From assembly GCA_047967505.1 (NCBI GenBank), contig CM106539.1: DNA of 64,000 nucleotides. One strand, given 5' to 3'. The position numbers and the translations under genes were made by a program. Source of the stretch: Dipteris shenzhenensis (lineage: Eukaryota > Polypodiophyta > Polypodiopsida > Gleicheniales). Position 1 is the stretch's first letter, and each line of letters opens with the position of its first letter. Shown piece by piece: positions 22,241-33,571 of this stretch. Below the pieces are notes generated by a model. That model was not told the DNA's origin. It made no database searches and was given only the letters and a program-made list of their open reading frames with translations.

Positions 22241-22405
22241 ATGCAATTGACGATATGGCCCTTGAGGGGTCCCCTTTAGGGGCAAGGGCCATATCGACAT
22301 GCCATTTCTATCTAGTGGCATCTTGGATATTGTATAATGCACGTAGATATGGCCCTTGCCCCTAAAGGGGACCCCTCAAGGGCCATATCACCAATTGCAT
22401 TTGGC
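22241..22405. repeat. Foldback built of two inverted GGCCCTTGAGGGGTCCCC modules
   Basis: A 43-bp near-palindrome beginning GATATGGCCCTTGAGGGG lies at 22253-22296. Its reverse complement lies at 22348-22391. The flanks (TGCAATTGAC and CAATTGCA) are also inverted, giving a stem of more than 50 bp. A single diverged copy of the module is at 63689-63732. Confidence 0.8.
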
Positions 22406-22439
22406 TTGGTTGCACAACAGAATACATTTTTCTTGGTAC

Positions 22440-22645
22440 ATGAATATATAACTCCAAGAACTAGCACATTGGCTTTCATAGATCTCCTCCCGTAATACAT
22501 AAAAATAGGTAATGGAGCTATAACTCCAAGAACCAGCACGGTGGTCTCTCCAAGACAACCTTGAATTCTGGGTGATGATAGGTGGTCAGCAGGCCTGCGC
22601 TGAGGCGATGCTCAAAATGATAGATTGATCTTATTATTACTGTAA
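22440..22645. repeat. Left flank: GGTGGTCTCTCCAA repeat units
   Basis: Units with CCAAGAACYAGCACGGTGG and TCTCTCCAAGACAACC, then GATAGGTGGTCAGC, run up to the transposon end. The same units continue at 33597-33960, so the transposon split an existing repeat array. The last four bases (22642-22645) are the GTAA duplication. Confidence 0.7.
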
Positions 22646-22670
22646 CACACTATTCAAAATTTTTGGACTT
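22646..22670 (+). repeat. Left terminal inverted repeat
   Basis: It starts CACACTATTC; a subterminal TTTGGACTTT repeats it 20 bp further in. It matches the right end over all 25 bases. Confidence 0.92.
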
Positions 22671-22998
22671 TCTCTCCTGGTTTGGACTTTTTTTTGGAGC
22701 ATATCCTCTCCACTCAACTTCACTTAGTGACTCAAAAATTGGGCTTTTTAGAGCACTAAATGGGTCACTTATATACAAACATGGCCTTATTAAGCCAAAA
22801 AGTCAAGTGGTGACCTCTAATCAAAAAAAATATGGCTCAATGAAGTTATAATTTCCAAACTTGTGCATGATGCCCCCATCCAATAACTATAATAATAATA
22901 GTAGTAGTCTCCTAACTCTAGTTCAATTTTAACACTATGCTGATAAAGTGAAAATATGACACCATATGAAAAGAGTTTGTTGAATTCAACATATAAGT

Positions 22999-23132
22999 GG
23001 TGTATAGATACACCATTTTTTTGAAAAAAAAGAGTTTGTTGAATTCAATATATAAGTGGTGTATAGATACACCCTTTTTTTGAAAAACAAAGCATACAAT
23101 ACATTATCTTATTAGTGGTGTATAGATACACC
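22999..23132. repeat. Three subterminal GGTGTATAGATACACC palindromes
   Basis: The perfect 16-bp palindrome occurs at 22999-23014, 23058-23073 and 23117-23132, each in a roughly 60-bp unit with A/T-rich spacers. Related palindromes lie near the right end (32910, 33005). Possible transposase-binding sites by position. Confidence 0.85.
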
Positions 23133-23180
23133 ATTTGTATGGAAAAAAACATACAAAACATTATCTTATGCATCTAAATC

Positions 23181-24798
23181 TCAATCAGAGTCATCAAATT
23201 CATGTAATGTATTTGCGCTTGATGGGTTAAGTCTTGCCAAATGATGTTTAATATGGACACGACTTGGATCAGGGATTGTGATACATTTTTCAACATTGTA
23301 TCCATGCTTCTTTTTAAAACTTCGTGTCCTCAATTTCCAGCAATGAATAATGCTACTGACTTCCACCTTTGTTAATCCCTCATTATTTGGAACCCATTCA
23401 CGTTTCTTTTGCAAGCATCCCTCATAGAGTTGCTTTATGGTATATCTTCTCGAGAGATTTTTCAATGGCTTTGGTTCATACCATAAAGCTATAAATGTTA
23501 TAGGAGTTCCCTTATCATCCCTTTCTATCTTAGCAACCTTTGCAACCCAAATTGGGCCACCTTGGTCATCCAACTCTGAATCTGGATCAGATGCCCAAAC
23601 TGCAACAAATAGACCCTCTTCAATCTCATTAGATGGCATAAACTCTGGTAAGGGTTTGTCTCCCTTCCTACCACAATATTTTCGAGGTAAAAGGCATTCC
23701 TCTGCTTCCTCCATATCTACTAACATATTTATATCCAAAGGAAAACTTGGTGACCTAGCTTGTTCCGGCCAAAAGGATTCACAATATTCAATGCTCATTA
23801 AGTTTTCTTGTCTTTCTAAGGATTGGATAAGTGCTTCAGTTGATTTAATTGTCTCCAAATTCTTAGTTGATTGCTTAGGATATTTCTACATATACTTTGA
23901 AGATGTTTAATGAAGGCTTTCAAGCCTTTTATTTCATCTATGTCAAGTGATTTGTTTTTTGCAAGAACAAATCTAGTTTTCTCTAATGGAATTATTCGTT
24001 GTAATAAATCACATGACTCACTCCATAAATGATCTCCATCTACTGAGTAATGCTTCCACTACATCACTGGAGTATTGTTATGCATGTGAAACCAAAAGTA
24101 GTGTGGATTTCTGTGTCCTATTAGGGCATCATCTCCTACTTGTAAATGTGGCTCTATGAATGCTCTCCAATCTACCATCCTCTATAAGATAGCCACTTCT
24201 GATTCTTCCTTGCGAGACCCTCCAATTTTTTTCCCAATTTGAAATAGCATATCCTCCATTGTCAAAACATCCATTGACTTCAACTCACCAGAGATAACAT
24301 TGAAGATTTGATCTATGTCTTCATGTGTATGGCCGACAAGAAGAAAGCCAACTTCTACTAAGTTCAAATATTTTCAAACCAACCAGCATAGAGCATAAAG
24401 CAAATATGTATTTATTCTTGTTCTCTCTCCAACAATTATTAGCTTGTATTCGCAACATGTTAGGTAAACATCCGCGAGCATCTCTGACATGATTTATGTA
24501 ACAACCTGGTTACTATCATGATCATGCAAACTATCAATCCATACGTCACAAAAGATTCAGTATCCATGTACTAATACTCCACACAAGTGTGTTTTTAGTC
24601 CATGTTTGCCCTCCAATGCTAGTGGGATATGTCTATATCATGGCAAAGTTGTTGTATTCTGGTCCATGCCATCAATGGTGATGCACATGGATTCATCGAC
24701 ATGTGAAATAGCTTCTTCTCTCCAAGAAGCATACAACTTTCGAGCATCTTGCACATGACTTAAATGGATTGATCGCCATTTAATATATCTTGAATACC
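23181..24798 (-). pseudogene. DUF7869-like transposase (C-terminal exon), broken
   Basis: A splice acceptor (TTTTTTGTACATAAAATAG) precedes YSRYIKWRSIHLSHVQDARK on the minus strand. Then come ESMCITIDGMDQNTTTLP, LKTHLCGVLVHGY, WIDSLHDHDSN and VEVGFLLVGHTHEDIDQIFN (24364-24305), and an SH3/chromo-like end with GPIWVAKVAKIE and FIALWYEPKP. IDGMDQ, HDSN and GHTHEDID are the hallmarks I know from DUF7869 proteins, which I take to be DDE-type transposases with acidic residues in those motifs. About five in-frame stops (e.g. at LP-stop-YRH) disable it. The last 225 residues (23858-23181) are open. The N-terminal exon was not found; the palindrome block lies where it should be. Confidence 0.75.
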
Positions 24799-24899
24799 TA
24801 TTTTATGTACAAAAAAAGATTAGCATCTCAAAAAAAGACACAATAAATAATCATTGAGCTTATTATTACTTAATAACTTTTATATCAAAACTAGTAGAG

Positions 24900-25980
24900 A
24901 AGGCTAATAAACCTAAACCCTAGATCCTAAACTTTAAACAATTAATACAAAAGCATCTTAACCACCGTAAATCCTAAAATTTAAACATTTAATCCCTAAA
25001 TCCTAAACCCTAAATCCTAAACTCCTAAACACTAAATCCTAAACCTTGAACCCTAAACTCTAAATTCAAAACCCTAAATCCTAAATCCTAAATCCTTAAC
25101 CCTAAATACTAAACCCTAAACCCTAAACCCTAACCCTAAAATACAACCAAAATTTAATGATTTTTTTAAATTTGTGCAATATGTTTGATATATCCCCCAA
25201 CCTGTTGCACGTGCAACAGGTTAAGGGTGCACCCAACCTTTTGCAAAAATCAAGGAATTTTATTGACTTGTGCAACAGGTTGCATATACCACCCAACCTG
25301 TTGCTCAAGCAATAGGTTGGGGGTATATCCAACCTGTTCCACAAGTCTAGATATTTCTTGATGTGTGCAATAGGTTGGATATATCCCCCAATCTGTTGCT
25401 TAAGCAACACGTTGCTTGAGCAATAGGTTGGGAGATATATCCAACCTGTTGTTCCTTGATTTTTGCAATAGGTTGGGTGCACCATTAACCTGTTCCACTT
25501 GCAACAGGTTGCGGGATATATCAAACGTATTGCACAAATTGAAAAAAATCATTAAATTTTGGTTGTATTTTAGGGTTAGGGTTTAGGGTTAGGGTTTAGT
25601 ATCTAAGGTTAAGGATTTAGGGCTTAGGGTTTAAGATTTAGTATTTAGGGTTTTGGGTTTATGATTATGGTTTTAGGGTTTAGGGTTTAGGGTTTAGGAT
25701 CTAGGGTTTAGGTTTTAGGGTTAAGGATTTAGCATTTAGGGTTTAGGGTTTATGATTATTGTTTTAGAGTTTAGGATTTAGGGTTTAGGGTTTAGTATAT
25801 AAGTTCTAGGGTTTAGGATTTGGAAATTAGGTTTTAGAATTTAAGCTATAGGGGTTAGGGTTTAAGGTTTAGGGCTTAGGGTTTAGGGATTAGAACTATT
25901 ATATAAGTTTAAGAGCTTAGATTGTATCACCTAAGATTTAGGAAACTTTAGGATTTAAGATTTAGGGTGTAAGATTTAAG
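24900..25980. repeat. 1-kb palindrome with telomere-like arms
   Basis: Left: degenerate CCCTAAA repeats (24900-25140). Right: the same as TTTAGGG (25565-25980). Between them an inverted repeat is centred at about 25355, with arms TTAATGATTTTTTT / AAAAAAATCATTAA and AACCTGTTGCACGTGCAAC... / its complement. The left telomere-like tract includes several exact CCCTAAA units near 25105-25140. It is a large cruciform-capable foldback. An ORF of 133 codons inside it is an artefact of the repeat. Confidence 0.9.
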
Positions 25981-26147
25981 ATATATAGACTATATAAAAT
26001 ATGCATTCCAAAGTATTTAGTTTAGATATATATATAGACTATATATTATATGCTTTCCAAAGTGTTTTGTTTATATCCAATACTAGGTACGATCCTTTGC
26101 AAAGGCTTTACTTTAAGTAATTATAAGTCTACCTAGTCAAAGTATCC

Positions 26148-26465
26148 TACTGATTAGGGATAAGCACATAGGCTAAAAGGACACCGGTTCATATTTTCTT
26201 ACATTTATGCTGCATGGTGTATCAGAAGAAATGAAGAAGTATGTGATAAGAAATATTCAGAAGAAATATGTATTCCATATCATGGATATCTAGTGGTTGC
26301 TACTGATTAGGGATAAGCACATAGGCTAAAAGGACACCGATTCATATTTTCTTACATTTATGCTGCATGGTGTATCAGAAGAAATGAAGAAGTATGTGAT
26401 AAGAAATATTCAAAAGAAATATGTGTTCCATATCATGGATTCGTACCATGGATATCTAGTGGTTG
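26148..26465. repeat. 152-bp tandem duplication
   Basis: CTACTGATTAGGGATAAGCA starts copies at 26148 and 26300. Both run to ATGGATATCTAGTGGTTGCT; copy 2 has a 12-bp insertion near its end. No ORF. Confidence 0.92.
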
Positions 26466-26699
26466 CTAAAGTAGAAAAATGATATTCCAATGGATTCAAT
26501 GATACTGTAGTTTTGTGCAAAGCCTTTAAGGCTTTTGTAAAGTATTACATACTGTAACAAAGATCAGCAAGTATGCTAAACCTCTTCCAGATTCTATGGT
26601 TTTAAATACTTACCTTATAAATACATTCTCGAATTCTTGTTTCTTTGACTAACAAGTATTACACACATGGAAGAAAAGCATACATGCTAAAAGCACGTG

Positions 26700-27310
26700 T
26701 GTAAAATTTAATATTTTCTTATTTTTAAAATTAATTTAATTCTTTGATTGACTACCTTTTTAAAATTTAAAGGTTATTAGTATATAATATACATAATTTT
26801 AAATGTTATTAATGTATACTATTAATAATTTATATATTTATTTAAATTTATACAATAATTACATTATATTTATATTAGTTTTTAAGCTAATAATGTATAT
26901 TTTTATTAGAACTAAAATTTAATATCTAGTTAATAGCAAGAAGAATATTGTATAGATTTTTCATATTAACAACTATCTTACAAATACATTCACTAATTCT
27001 TCATTGTTTGAAGAATAAGTATTATATAAAGCACATATGCTAGAAGATCTCCATTTCAAAAATATTTTCATTGTTATATTTTTTAAATTAATGTATTTTT
27101 TGACTAACTATATTTTTAAAATTTTAAGATTATTAGTATGTAAAGTATAAAATTTTAAATGTTATTAACATATAATATTAATAATATATATTTATATAAT
27201 AATTATATAATATTTATATTAATTTATAGACTAACAATATATATTTTTAGCAAAATTATGTTTTAATATTAGTTAATAAAATTTTATTATATTATGGAGT
27301 AAAAATATTA
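26700..27310. other. Very AT-rich noncoding DNA
   Basis: Mostly A/T with TAATATAT-like words and no gene; internal near-repeats (26640-26950 against 27000-27290) suggest an old duplication. Confidence 0.5.
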
Positions 27311-27589
27311 TAAATGGATTTCTCATATTAATAAAGTGTCGTGAGAAGAGTTTTTGGAGAGATTTATGGTTAAATTTTATTTTGAAGTTGTTGCATACAC
27401 AATAGGTAGGGAGGTTTAAGTGGTTTTAAGGTTTAGAGAGAAATTTGTAATAGATTATTTTCTAATTTATTATTTAAAAAAATTATTGCATGCCCGGGAG
27501 AGTTTGAGTTTGAGAGAAATTTGTGACAATAGGTTATGAGAGATTGAGGTAAGAGGGAAATTTGTGGGAAAAAAGATTTAATGCAAAAG

Positions 27590-28640
27590 ATGTTGTATAC
27601 GCAACAGGTTTTTGAGAAAAGAATCGGATTTGAAAAAAAAAATCAAAATTTCAAAAACTTGATTCTTAGAAGTTCTTGCGTACACAATTGGTTGGAAATG
27701 AACTCACCTCTTGCAACATTTTGAAAATTTTAAGAATCGTGCAATAGGTTGATGAGAGGAGAGAAGCATGGAGTGTGAAAGAATGAACTTTGAATGAAAG
27801 AGAGAATGAAGAACGTTCTACTTATAGTGAACCTAAAAGAACTAAAAAAACCTTAAAAACTAAAAAAAGCTGACTTGACCTAAAAGCTACCCATTTTCTA
27901 TAAAACTCTACTTCTCATTCGCTCTCACAACTTTCCTCGAGCTCCTCCACTGCCTCCCCACCCAGGTACTCCCTCCCTCCCTTCCTCTCTCCTCCCTCCC
28001 CTCCCTTCCCCTCTCCTCCCGCTTCCCATCCCCTCTCCTCCCTCCCCTCCCTTCCCCTCTCCTCTCGCTTCCCATCCCCTCTCCTCCTGCTTCTCCCCTC
28101 CCCTCCCTTCCCCTCTCCTCCTGCTTCCTCCCTCCCCTCCCTTCCCTTCCCCTCTCCTCCCTTCCCCTCTCCTCTCGCTTCCCCCCTCTGGCGATGAATA
28201 CTCTCCCTCCTCTCCCTCCCTCCCCTTCCCCTTCGAGGCGACTTTTTTTTTTGTAGAGGCATTGGTGAGGCGACGATGCAGGGGGAGCAAAGCTTGGGGG
28301 AGGGGTTGACGAGGCAAGGTGGGGAAGAGGAGATGCGCAGAGCAGGGAGGCGAGGCGGGGGAGCGGAGGAGAGGTCGAGGGGGAGGTGGGAGGCGAGGAG
28401 CGGGGAGGCGGACGAGAGGTCGAGGGAAAGGCAGGAGGCGAGAGGTGGGGAGTGGGGAGGCGAAGGAGAGAAGAGAGGCAAAGGAGAGGAGGGAGGGTAA
28501 TTAACCCCCCCTAAACCTATTGTGCATGCAACAAACAGGCCCGCGGGCTAGCCTGTTGCGTGCGTAACAGGTTTAAGGGGGAGGTTAATCACCTCCCCTA
28601 AGCCCCCAAGGGAGGGGCTTATTGCGCGCGCAACAGGTCG
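27590..28640. repeat. CAACAGGTT palindromes and a pyrimidine-to-purine switch
   Basis: TTGTATACGCAACAGG (27592), GTGCATGCAAC (28520), CCTGTTGCGTGCGTAACAGG (28551) and TTGCGCGCGCAACAGG (28622) resemble the motif of the telomere-like palindrome. Between them, 27950-28240 is almost pure C/T and 28290-28500 almost pure G/A, so the two halves are roughly inverted. Long frames here are compositional, not genes. Confidence 0.75.
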
Positions 28641-28689
28641 GGGGGTTAATCCCTCCCCTTAAGGAGAGTGGGGGGCCCTTCGGGCTCCA

Positions 28690-29140
28690 AAAATTAAAAA
28701 AATTAAAATAATAAATTAAATAAAATTAAATTAAAAAATTTAATTTAATTTAATTCAATTTTAAAAAAAAAAATTAATTAAAGAAATAAAATAAATTTAA
28801 AATTTTAATTAAATTAAAAAAAATAAAACATAAATTTTTTAAAAAAATTTAAATTAAATTTTAAATAAATAGATAAATAAATAAAATAAAAATGTTAAAA
28901 AATTAAATTAAAATTTAAAAAAAGTAAATAAAATAAAAAAAATTAAATAAAATTTTAGAAAAATTAAATTAAATTCTTTTATCTATGTTTATAAAATATT
29001 TTGAATTAAATTATTTATATAAAAAAATATTAGAAAAAAAAAGTATCTAGAAATATGAAAATATTTTAACTTTTGAAATTTTAATTAATTTTTAATTTTT
29101 AATTTTTAAATATTTAATTAGCAAAATTTTTAATATTTTG
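28690..29140. other. A/T-only stretch upstream of the plus-strand gene
   Basis: Nearly all AAATTAAAT words. It ends at a polypyrimidine tract and the splice acceptor at 29190, so part of it is probably intron. Confidence 0.5.
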
Positions 29141-29190
29141 AGTTTGAAAATCATTGTAATTCTCATTTTTTGTTTTTGATTGCTTTACAG

Positions 29191-32100
29191 AAAACTATAG
29201 CTTCGAGTTTTGGTTCCAAGGTGCCTTTCAAATATCTTGAACATGCTTGGTATTTTATGGAGCGCAAATCAAAGTATTTTTTGGTGATCACTATCGAGAA
29301 TGTGTCAAGCGTGAAATATTCTCCAGAGGTAGTAAGAAATGGTAGCATGGTCTCAACCATCAACATTAAAGAAAACAATTTGATAGAGGTTGTGTGCAAA
29401 GGGAAGAATGATGATGTGGTCTACAAGTTATGAATTACGCACAAGCACTTCTTGAAGCCCTTACCAGATTTAATTGAAGGATCCCAAGAATTACTTAGTG
29501 CCTTGGAAGCATTGAAGAAAATGTCGGATGCATTTCCAAGTGGTGGTGTTATACCTTCAGCAGCAGTAAGTACACCATCTATAACATGTAGCCCTCAAGT
29601 TGTACCACCAATATCTATGGCGATAAGTACAGTATCTCTAGCAAGAATAACTACAATATCTGCGACAATAACTACAGTATCTTCAACTGTACCTACACCA
29701 TCGATTGCTGCAACTACAGGAACAAGAAGGAGTGATCATGGAGCAGATTTAAGTTCCATAGCTATTCCCAGAAAGAGAGCCAAAATAACTCCTACTCCAT
29801 GTGTAGATCGTTCAAGTGCAGGTTATTTAAAACCAGGCGAAAAATTGGATAGTGATGATCAGGAGGATCCACAAGAAAAGATACAAGTCTCGCAGACTTT
29901 TCTAGAAGTGTAGTAGACTTACATCCTCTAGAGTATGAGGGATACATTTGGGGATTTTCACAATAAAACATTACGACAATGCTTATTGATCTAGCTTCAT
30001 TCTTCACAAATCAAAGAAAGCTAGATAAGACATTTGCACACAAATTGTATGAAGATACGAGGAAAACAAGAACTCCAGTTGCCATTAATATCACTCTTCG
30101 TCCTATGGCATTGAAGAGACTTCAAGAAGATGATCCTACATTGCCTGATGTCACATTTCAAAAGCGCATGGACTTTCTTGATGCTTTTGAGAACTTTAGA
30201 AGGAGTGACTTTGTTCATGGAGAGGCTTTGTACCAAAGCCAATATGGGACTGACATCAAGGAGAGATACATGCTAGCAAAGAATAGATTCTTGGAAAGAT
30301 GCAAGTTTGAGCCCATTGACGGGCAACACTTTTATGAAGCTTGCAGGATCGCCCTTGATGAGGGAAGAAAACTTGCCACAGATTGAGTGGATGGAAAAGT
30401 TTCAACGGGTCATTTGTCATGTATGCATATTTAACAATGACTCGAAGTACATTTTAGAATCAGAAAGGTTGAATTCTGCTCCATTTAGGTTGAAAAAAAG
30501 CCCTTCTCTTTTTGAGATCCTAATAAAGGCAAGGGAGTTATGGGTGGGCTATGGAAAGCCACAAACAGTGAAGGGCAGGAGACCTACATCTGAGTACATG
30601 GCAAAGAGGACTCGGTTCTATAGATGCTTGAAAGGTGTTGTAAGCAATACGCAAGCCATACCAAGTAATAATGTTGAGGCAAATGATCTGAACACCACCG
30701 TTGCAAGATACAGGGATGTTACTTGCATTGTCTTCTGCAAGGACTCAGTGTTTCAGAGCATGGTGGATGTTTGCCAAGCATATGAAACAGGAAAGATATC
30801 CTTTGAGGCACTAGAGCACACTGCAACTCAGAGGAAAGAAATAATGAAATTGATGTCTATTGTTTGGTGGAGAGCATTAAGGTTTGTTCGAGATGCAATA
30901 ACACAAGAAGTATGCACAAAGATCCTAAGCGGTGACTGCTTCTTTGGAAAGAAGAGCAAGCATAGCAACTTGGATGAAGTGGTCACCCGAATGATTCAAA
31001 GTGAGGTTGCTCTCTCAACACTTTTGTTTTTTTGAAATTTGATGATGAGTTAGCTCGCAAGTCAATTGATGTGGATAAGAAGAAAGCACTTAGCCTAGGT
31101 CAACTCCTTGATAAGACATGGGCTAGAAAGTGGTTGGATTCAATGGATGCAGATGCCACACCAACAAAGGATCTAAGAGGCAAAATGCCAAAGGTTGTTG
31201 AGACAGAATATACGGACATCAAGAAAAAGGCCTTGTAGTCCACTACCCAAGGTAGAGCAATTGGTGGTTTAGATGATGGTTCTCCATTCAGCTTCTCCTA
31301 TGATATCTTGCTATCAGGGAATGATACAAATTTTGCACACATCAATGGCATTGATACAGAGCATTTCATAACAATGAGCGGTCATGCTTGGGAGAAGCCA
31401 TGTGTATTTTTCATAGATGAATTCAAGACCTTGCAGTGTCACGAATAGTTGAACTTGTGCAGTTTATCATAGAAGGTCCTATGGTAGACAAGAAAAGATC
31501 AACATTGGTCTTGCTGTTCGTGACAAAATCACAAAGGGATGCCTTGTATGCGAGTTTGACATCTGCATTTGGGTATTTACTTTCAAAAGTATACCATGGT
31601 ATAGTCCTATGCAATCATATGACTGTCTTGGAAGGCACTACCATTCAAGTCTTGCAACCTTTCTTGATGTGCTTCTTATCCAGGGGTGGTGGCAATCTAA
31701 TCAAAATTCCTTTAAGGACTCTCGAGCTTCATTACTTTGAGGACAATAAGGTTAAGCTTGATGCAGCAATGGTGGATTACAGAAAGCCAATGGATCCTGA
31801 TGTGATACTAGAGATGACAAAGAATTTATTGAATGATGGGTGGGAAGTAGCATTGTATCAAATGGGTTTTGCTGCTGAGAAATTGCTATGCCAAGGTAGA
31901 AATGTAAATGTCATTGATACCCCCCATCAGATTGAGTTCTTTGAAACATATTACAATTGCACTACCTTCTTTGAAGAGGAAAATGTCGAAGAAGAGGGTA
32001 GTGAGGAAAATGTTGAAGAAGAGGGTAGTGAGTCTGAGGGTGATGATTCTAGCTTAGGTGATGCTGAGGATGAAAGCTCTGCATTCGATGACTTACAAGA

Positions 32101-32730
32101 AATCCACACAAAGAATAAGGGTAATCAATTGTCAAGTAGAGTCAAGGAGGTTCCACTCATCATACGAGAAGGCCTACGGCAGCAAGAAGTAGTAGTATAG
32201 CACGTCGTAGGAAAAGGTAAGGCTAAAGAGGTGGAAGCAGTTCCCTTGAAATTAAAAGTGAGGAAGGCACCCTTGATCTTGGGTGAAGGACATGCAAGTG
32301 GATCAAGCAAGGAAGCCTTACCCAAAGAAGGTATAGACAAGGCAAAGCATGACCAAGAGGAGTTACCAGGAGGCATAGATGGTTCTTCAACCATGGCCTT
32401 ATAGACTCTAGAGCAGCCTACTAGTTAGGAACCTAGTAGCCAGGACCCTACTCACCAAGAACTTGGTCATGAGACTCTAGAGAGCAGCCTACTAGTCAGG
32501 TGCTTGGAATTGAAGAGCAGACTACTAGGCAGGACGATACTAGCCAGGACCCTGCTATTGAGACTCCAATCTTAGAGCAACCTATTAGTCAGGACCCTAG
32601 TAGTCAAGGGCGCATTGAGGACATTGGTACTGTCTTAGAGTAGCCTATTAGTCAGGACCTTGGTAGTCAAGGGCCTGGCATTGAGGACATTGGTACTGAG
32701 GAACATGATGGCTGACGGCTTTGTAATCAT
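29191..32730 (+). pseudogene. Unidentified large transposon gene (about 1,000 residues)
   Basis: A strong acceptor (TTGATTGCTTTACAG) precedes KTIASSFGSKVPFKYLEHAW. After one TGA (29431) the frame goes on through a Ser/Thr/Ala-rich linker (29560-29720). Then, with shifts, come KRLQEDDPTLPDVTFQKRMD, ERCKFEPIDGQHFYEACRIA, ERLNSAPFRLKKSPSLFEIL, FEALEHTATQRKEIMKLMSI, EKPCVFFIDEF, VELVQFIIEG, MTVLEGTTIQVLQPFLMCFL and LRTLELHYFEDNKVKLDAAM. An acidic segment (EENVEEEGSEENVEEEGSES) and decayed EQPTSQDPSSQ repeats end it. I recognise no domain. Few mutations per kilobase and a conserved style suggest it was coding until recently. By position it is an accessory, regulatory or second catalytic protein of the transposon; captured host cargo is the alternative. 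Confidence 0.6.
32405..32710 (+). repeat. Coding tandem repeat EQPTSQDPSSQ
   Basis: GAGCAGCCTACTAGTCAGGA and GACCCTAGTAGTCAAGG variants recur about six times at the 3' end of the unidentified gene; stops and shifts interrupt them. Confidence 0.65.
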
Positions 32731-32879
32731 AAGTTTTGAACTTCTATGTAAAGCGAATATCTCATAAAAAGTTAACTACTTTTTTTATTTCTTTACTCTC
32801 ATTATTGTGTATAAAGATTGTTTATGAGGTCCATTTTATACTTAATGGTGTATTTTAAACTTTATGATAATATATTTTT

Positions 32880-33370
32880 ATAGTTAAGGGTGTTTTTAAT
32901 ACCAAGTGAGGTGTATATGTACACCACTCACATAAAAGGATTTATGTACACTACCTTTCTAAGGGGTTTATGTACACCACCTTTCTAAAAGAAATGGTCA
33001 TAAAGGTGTGTGTGCACACCACTTATACATAAAGGTGTTTATTTACACTACCTTTCTAAGAGAATTGGTCATCTATTGATGTTCTTAGGTGATAGTAGCT
33101 CAATTCATAAGAAGTTATGAAGATGTTTATGTAGACTACCTTTGTAAGAGATTTGGTTATGCATTAATGTTCTTAGTACGTAAACGTAGGTCAATATGTA
33201 CACTACCTTTCAAAGAGAATTGGTGATGTATTGATGTCCTCGGGTAATAGTAGCTCAATGTAAACATTAAAAAGTTTTTGAATGAAGGCCAATACATGTA
33301 CACCACCTTAGAATTGGTGATGTATTGATATTCTTAGGTAATAGTAGCTCAATGTACTCACAAATACTTT
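32880..33370. repeat. Right subterminal repeats of the transposon
   Basis: Units of TATGTACACCACCTTTCTAA and GAGAATTGGTGATGTATTGA with TAGTAGCTCAATGTA recur five to six times. GGTGTATATGTACACC (32910) and GGTGTGTGTGCACACC (33005) echo the palindromes at the left end. Confidence 0.8.
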
Positions 33371-33571
33371 CATAGCAAGATTTTCATGACCATATTAAGC
33401 AGTAGAAGAGTATACTATCTATCCTTAGTAAGATATGCATCATAAGAAGTATGTACTTAATCACCAAATCTTTTGTTTTGAGTTGTCAAATCCAGTCAAA
33501 AAACAACATTACTAGTATATTCAAAAAATTTGGACTATTTTTTACTCCATTTCTCAAATTGGACTTTACAC

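Noticed and set aside
22999-23132. CRISPR-like array (three evenly spaced palindromes)
   Set aside because: Spacers are A/T-rich and nearly identical, the host is a plant, and the sites fit transposon subterminal repeats.
25123-25524. 133-codon minus-strand frame with repeated Cys-Asn-Arg-Leu
   Set aside because: It reads through the centre of a palindrome; the apparent peptide repeats are the CAACAGGTT repeat.
24900-25980. Chromosome end (true telomere)
   Set aside because: The telomere-like repeats are degenerate, oriented as two inverted arms and flanked on both sides by unique transposon genes.
27915-28504. Frames of 188, 130 and 74 codons rich in Gly, Arg and Glu or Pro and Ser
   Set aside because: Compositional frames in C/T- and G/A-only DNA, present on both strands at once.
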